Source: Corylus avellana (lineage: Eukaryota > Streptophyta > Magnoliopsida > Fagales > Betulaceae). Taken from it: a stretch of DNA of 64,000 bases. Both the position numbers and the translations under genes were made by a program. Of this stretch, positions 62,043 through 64,000 are shown piece after piece. The notes beneath the pieces are model-generated. The model was not told the DNA's origin and made no database searches. It saw only the letters and a program-made list of their open reading frames with translations. Position 1 is the stretch's first letter; each line of letters opens with the position of its first letter. Where the stretch lies: assembly GCF_901000735.1 (NCBI RefSeq), contig NC_081545.1, forward strand, positions 34,279,634-34,343,633. Reading direction: 5' to 3'.

Positions 62043-62831
62043 TTTCGGGTTTTGTGATTGCTTGTTAAAGTCCAGTTCGTTTTCTTTTCAAGTAAATGAC
62101 ATTTGGGTCCATCATCCCGGCCCTGTCTAAAAGCTAATGATCCTACAAAGGGAAAAAAAAAATTTTAAAAAAATTGATATGCACACGAAAAAATATGTAC
62201 TACTAACTAAACCCTAACCATAATTTAATTTACTTTGGGCAAAAATCATTGATTGAATTACAAAAATAATACACCTGGCTTTTGAAATTAAACCATAATA
62301 ATTCAATTAACCAATAGAACTAAAATAAACCTACATGCCCATCTCGCAACATATTCACTTATACAAGGAAAAAAAAAAAAAACTCGCTTGATAAACGTCA
62401 TAACCATAATAAGACCTCTCACTATTGTAGAGAATCTTTACAATCTAAGTAGAGAGTATGGCCGATAATTTATATTGGCGTGGTGAATTTGTGTTGGGTT
62501 CATTCCAACATGAATTATTTAATTAAATGGCTTAAATTCTTTAATCCTAATGCAACATATTTAAATAAACGGTGACACCACACAGCTGTATAACCCGTTT
62601 AATAAATAGGTCATGTTGAATTGACCAAACCCGACTCAACCCGCATAATACATTCAATAATTAGGTCATGTTGGATTGATCCAAAATACAACTTGTTTGA
62701 CCAATTTTCACATGTATATGAATTTATATGCAAATAAATAAATGAAGGAAATTATATAAATTTTAGCATTTTAGAATTTTGTTTTGGATAATACTAAATA
62801 TCCAAACACTTTTTCTCAAATGATCTCGTAC

Positions 62832-62862
<31 letters not shown>

Positions 62863-63400
62863 TTCTTAAATGAATGTGGGATCCAGATCATTTAGAAAAG
62901 AGAATTTGAAAAAAAGTGTTGGGATGTCTAACAGACCTTTTTTGTTTTTAATTGTAATCGAGAGAAAGTAACGTAGAACACTTCACGAAAATTACGAATA
63001 GTTTGAACAACTTCGTCGACTTGTACTATTAAAATACGGGTTATACGAGTCACTTATAGGTTAATTGGGTTAATTGAGTTGACCGAAGATTGACTACAAA
63101 ATTTTGATTTCTTAATTTTATGTTGATCTGTGGCAGATTCGTGTCAAAATTAAATTCAATCCTAAAAGGGAGTAATGGTAGGAAATTCGCAATTCTTAAG
63201 AATTATAAAAGACTTCAGAAAAGTTATTTTGGCACGTTCCGATAAGAAGTTATCGTAGTCTTTAGATTTCCCTCGAAAAAAAATGAAAGAGTGGGTTCAA
63301 GCTGACATCATAAACCGTTTTCCAGGTGTAGCCAAATTTGCATTTGACCTCGTTCCAATGAATTCCCAATTCGTATGATATGTTATCTCCATCATCCCTA
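62043..63400. repeat. Intergenic with degenerate ACCCGACTCAACCCG-type repeat
   Basis: 62490-62700 carries GGTCATGTTGAATTGACC / AACCCGACTCAACCCG words and 63040-63150 carries inverse-looking GGTTAATTGGGTTAATTGAG and GATTCGTGTCAAAATT words. This is typical of a decayed transposon also related to 850-1200. An (AT)n microsatellite lies at 62838-62862. No gene is seen. Confidence 0.45.
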
Positions 63401-63470
63401 TCCAGAAGTAGACGGTTCCCTGGTTCATATTTCTTCATTGGAAAACCCGGCTTTCTATGACCGTTTCTCT
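63400..63470 (+). other. Possible 5' UTR exon of a gene beyond the right edge
   Basis: A CT-containing stretch ends at a strong donor TTCTCT/GTAAGT (GT at 63471). It is followed 54 bases later by the CCGTTTGGTTGCTGA word seen in the other leader introns here. No coding exon is visible before 64000. Confidence 0.3.
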
Positions 63471-64000
63471 GTAAGTCATTCTGCCTTCAAGTTCTTCACT
63501 TTTTTCTTTTTTTGGCGTCATTAGTCCGTTTGGTTGCTGAAGAACTGAAGGATAATTTGAAATTTGGAGACTTCATGATCATGGGTCGGGGTTATTTTTG
63601 CTGTTGTGAGCGCCTATATGTTTCAATTGGCTTTCTACCCTTTTCTCAGCAACCAAACAGGGCAAGAGTGAAACCCATCTGTTTTAGCTTTGTACTTGAA
63701 AAGCCCCTTTTTTTTGGTCGCACATATTGTAGTTCCTCACGAGTGAGACAAAAAAACTAACTTCTCCGTCATGATTTGTTTTTTATTTTGTTGTGTTCTC
63801 TGTTCTGCAAAATGAACCTGCTAGCTTTAGTTTTGATTTTTGAGTGTGAATGAGTTGCATTGGCATTTTGGAATGTTGGTCGAGAAATATAACCCTTTTT
63901 GTGCGAGATAGTGAGAATTGGTTTCATTTCCACGACATTAATGCTAAATTTCAGGCTTTATTTGTTTAAATTGACACAAATTCAGGGAATATGGGAATAA

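Noticed and set aside
63512..63760. 82-codon frame MASLVRLVAEELKDN...
   Set aside because: It has no recognisable family. The start of the frame is the recurring CCGTTTGGTTGCTGA intron word, so it is more likely intronic.

Overview
This window is nuclear DNA from a dicot plant. It is AT-rich, its genes are split by GT-AG introns, and it is littered with small transposon remnants. Every confidently identified gene is a plant family member. Several introns carry a 3'-terminal LINE-like sequence (poly(A)/poly(T) next to a block reading roughly 'GTATACTTCATGTGTACTTGGG') that I associate with woody rosids such as Fagales; that taxonomic guess is weak. There are two assembly gaps (20 N and 400 N). 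No bacterial, viral or CRISPR-like feature is present.

Layout, left to right. 1-400: first exon of a minus-strand polygalacturonase that continues off the left edge. 533-3107: two near-identical 1.1-kb copies around a gap and half a transposon, most likely a haplotype-merging artefact. 7.7-14.2 kb (+): a complete 12-coding-exon GSK3/shaggy-like kinase with a two-part leader. 14.2-19.7 kb: gene-poor DNA with MITEs, a fragment of a CSC1/OSCA-like channel gene and a gapped Mutator-type element. 19.8-29.4 kb (+): a de novo DNA methyltransferase of the DRM class, whose long leader intron contains a complete TRIM retroelement. 30.9-38.3 kb (+): a WW-domain DEAD-box RNA helicase (RH14/RH46/DRH1 type) with an intragenic exon duplication. 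38.3-43.4 kb: intergenic, with a 484-bp Mutator-type MITE. 43.5-47.8 kb (+): an R2R3-MYB factor of the MYB118/MYB115/MYB98-like group, with a repeat-filled second intron. 49.6-53.4 kb (-): a plastid phosphoenolpyruvate/phosphate translocator. 54.5-57.9 kb (-): the TRM61 tRNA m1A58 methyltransferase subunit. 61.4-61.9 kb (-): an intronless ubiquitin-eS31 (RPS27A) fusion gene with a telo-box/site II promoter. The right edge may hold the leader exon of another plus-strand gene.

The genes are unrelated neighbours, not an operon or cluster. The strongest observations are structural: the probable false duplication; elements with intact target-site duplications (9 bp for two Mutator-like MITEs, 5 bp for a TRIM); a decayed duplicate of a helicase exon; a CTGTTTGGTT motif recurring at the start of leader introns; very short upstream ORFs; and the compact ribosomal-protein promoter. 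I found no convincing undescribed biological system. All exon borders are my own splice-site reading, checked by reading-frame arithmetic but not against transcripts.
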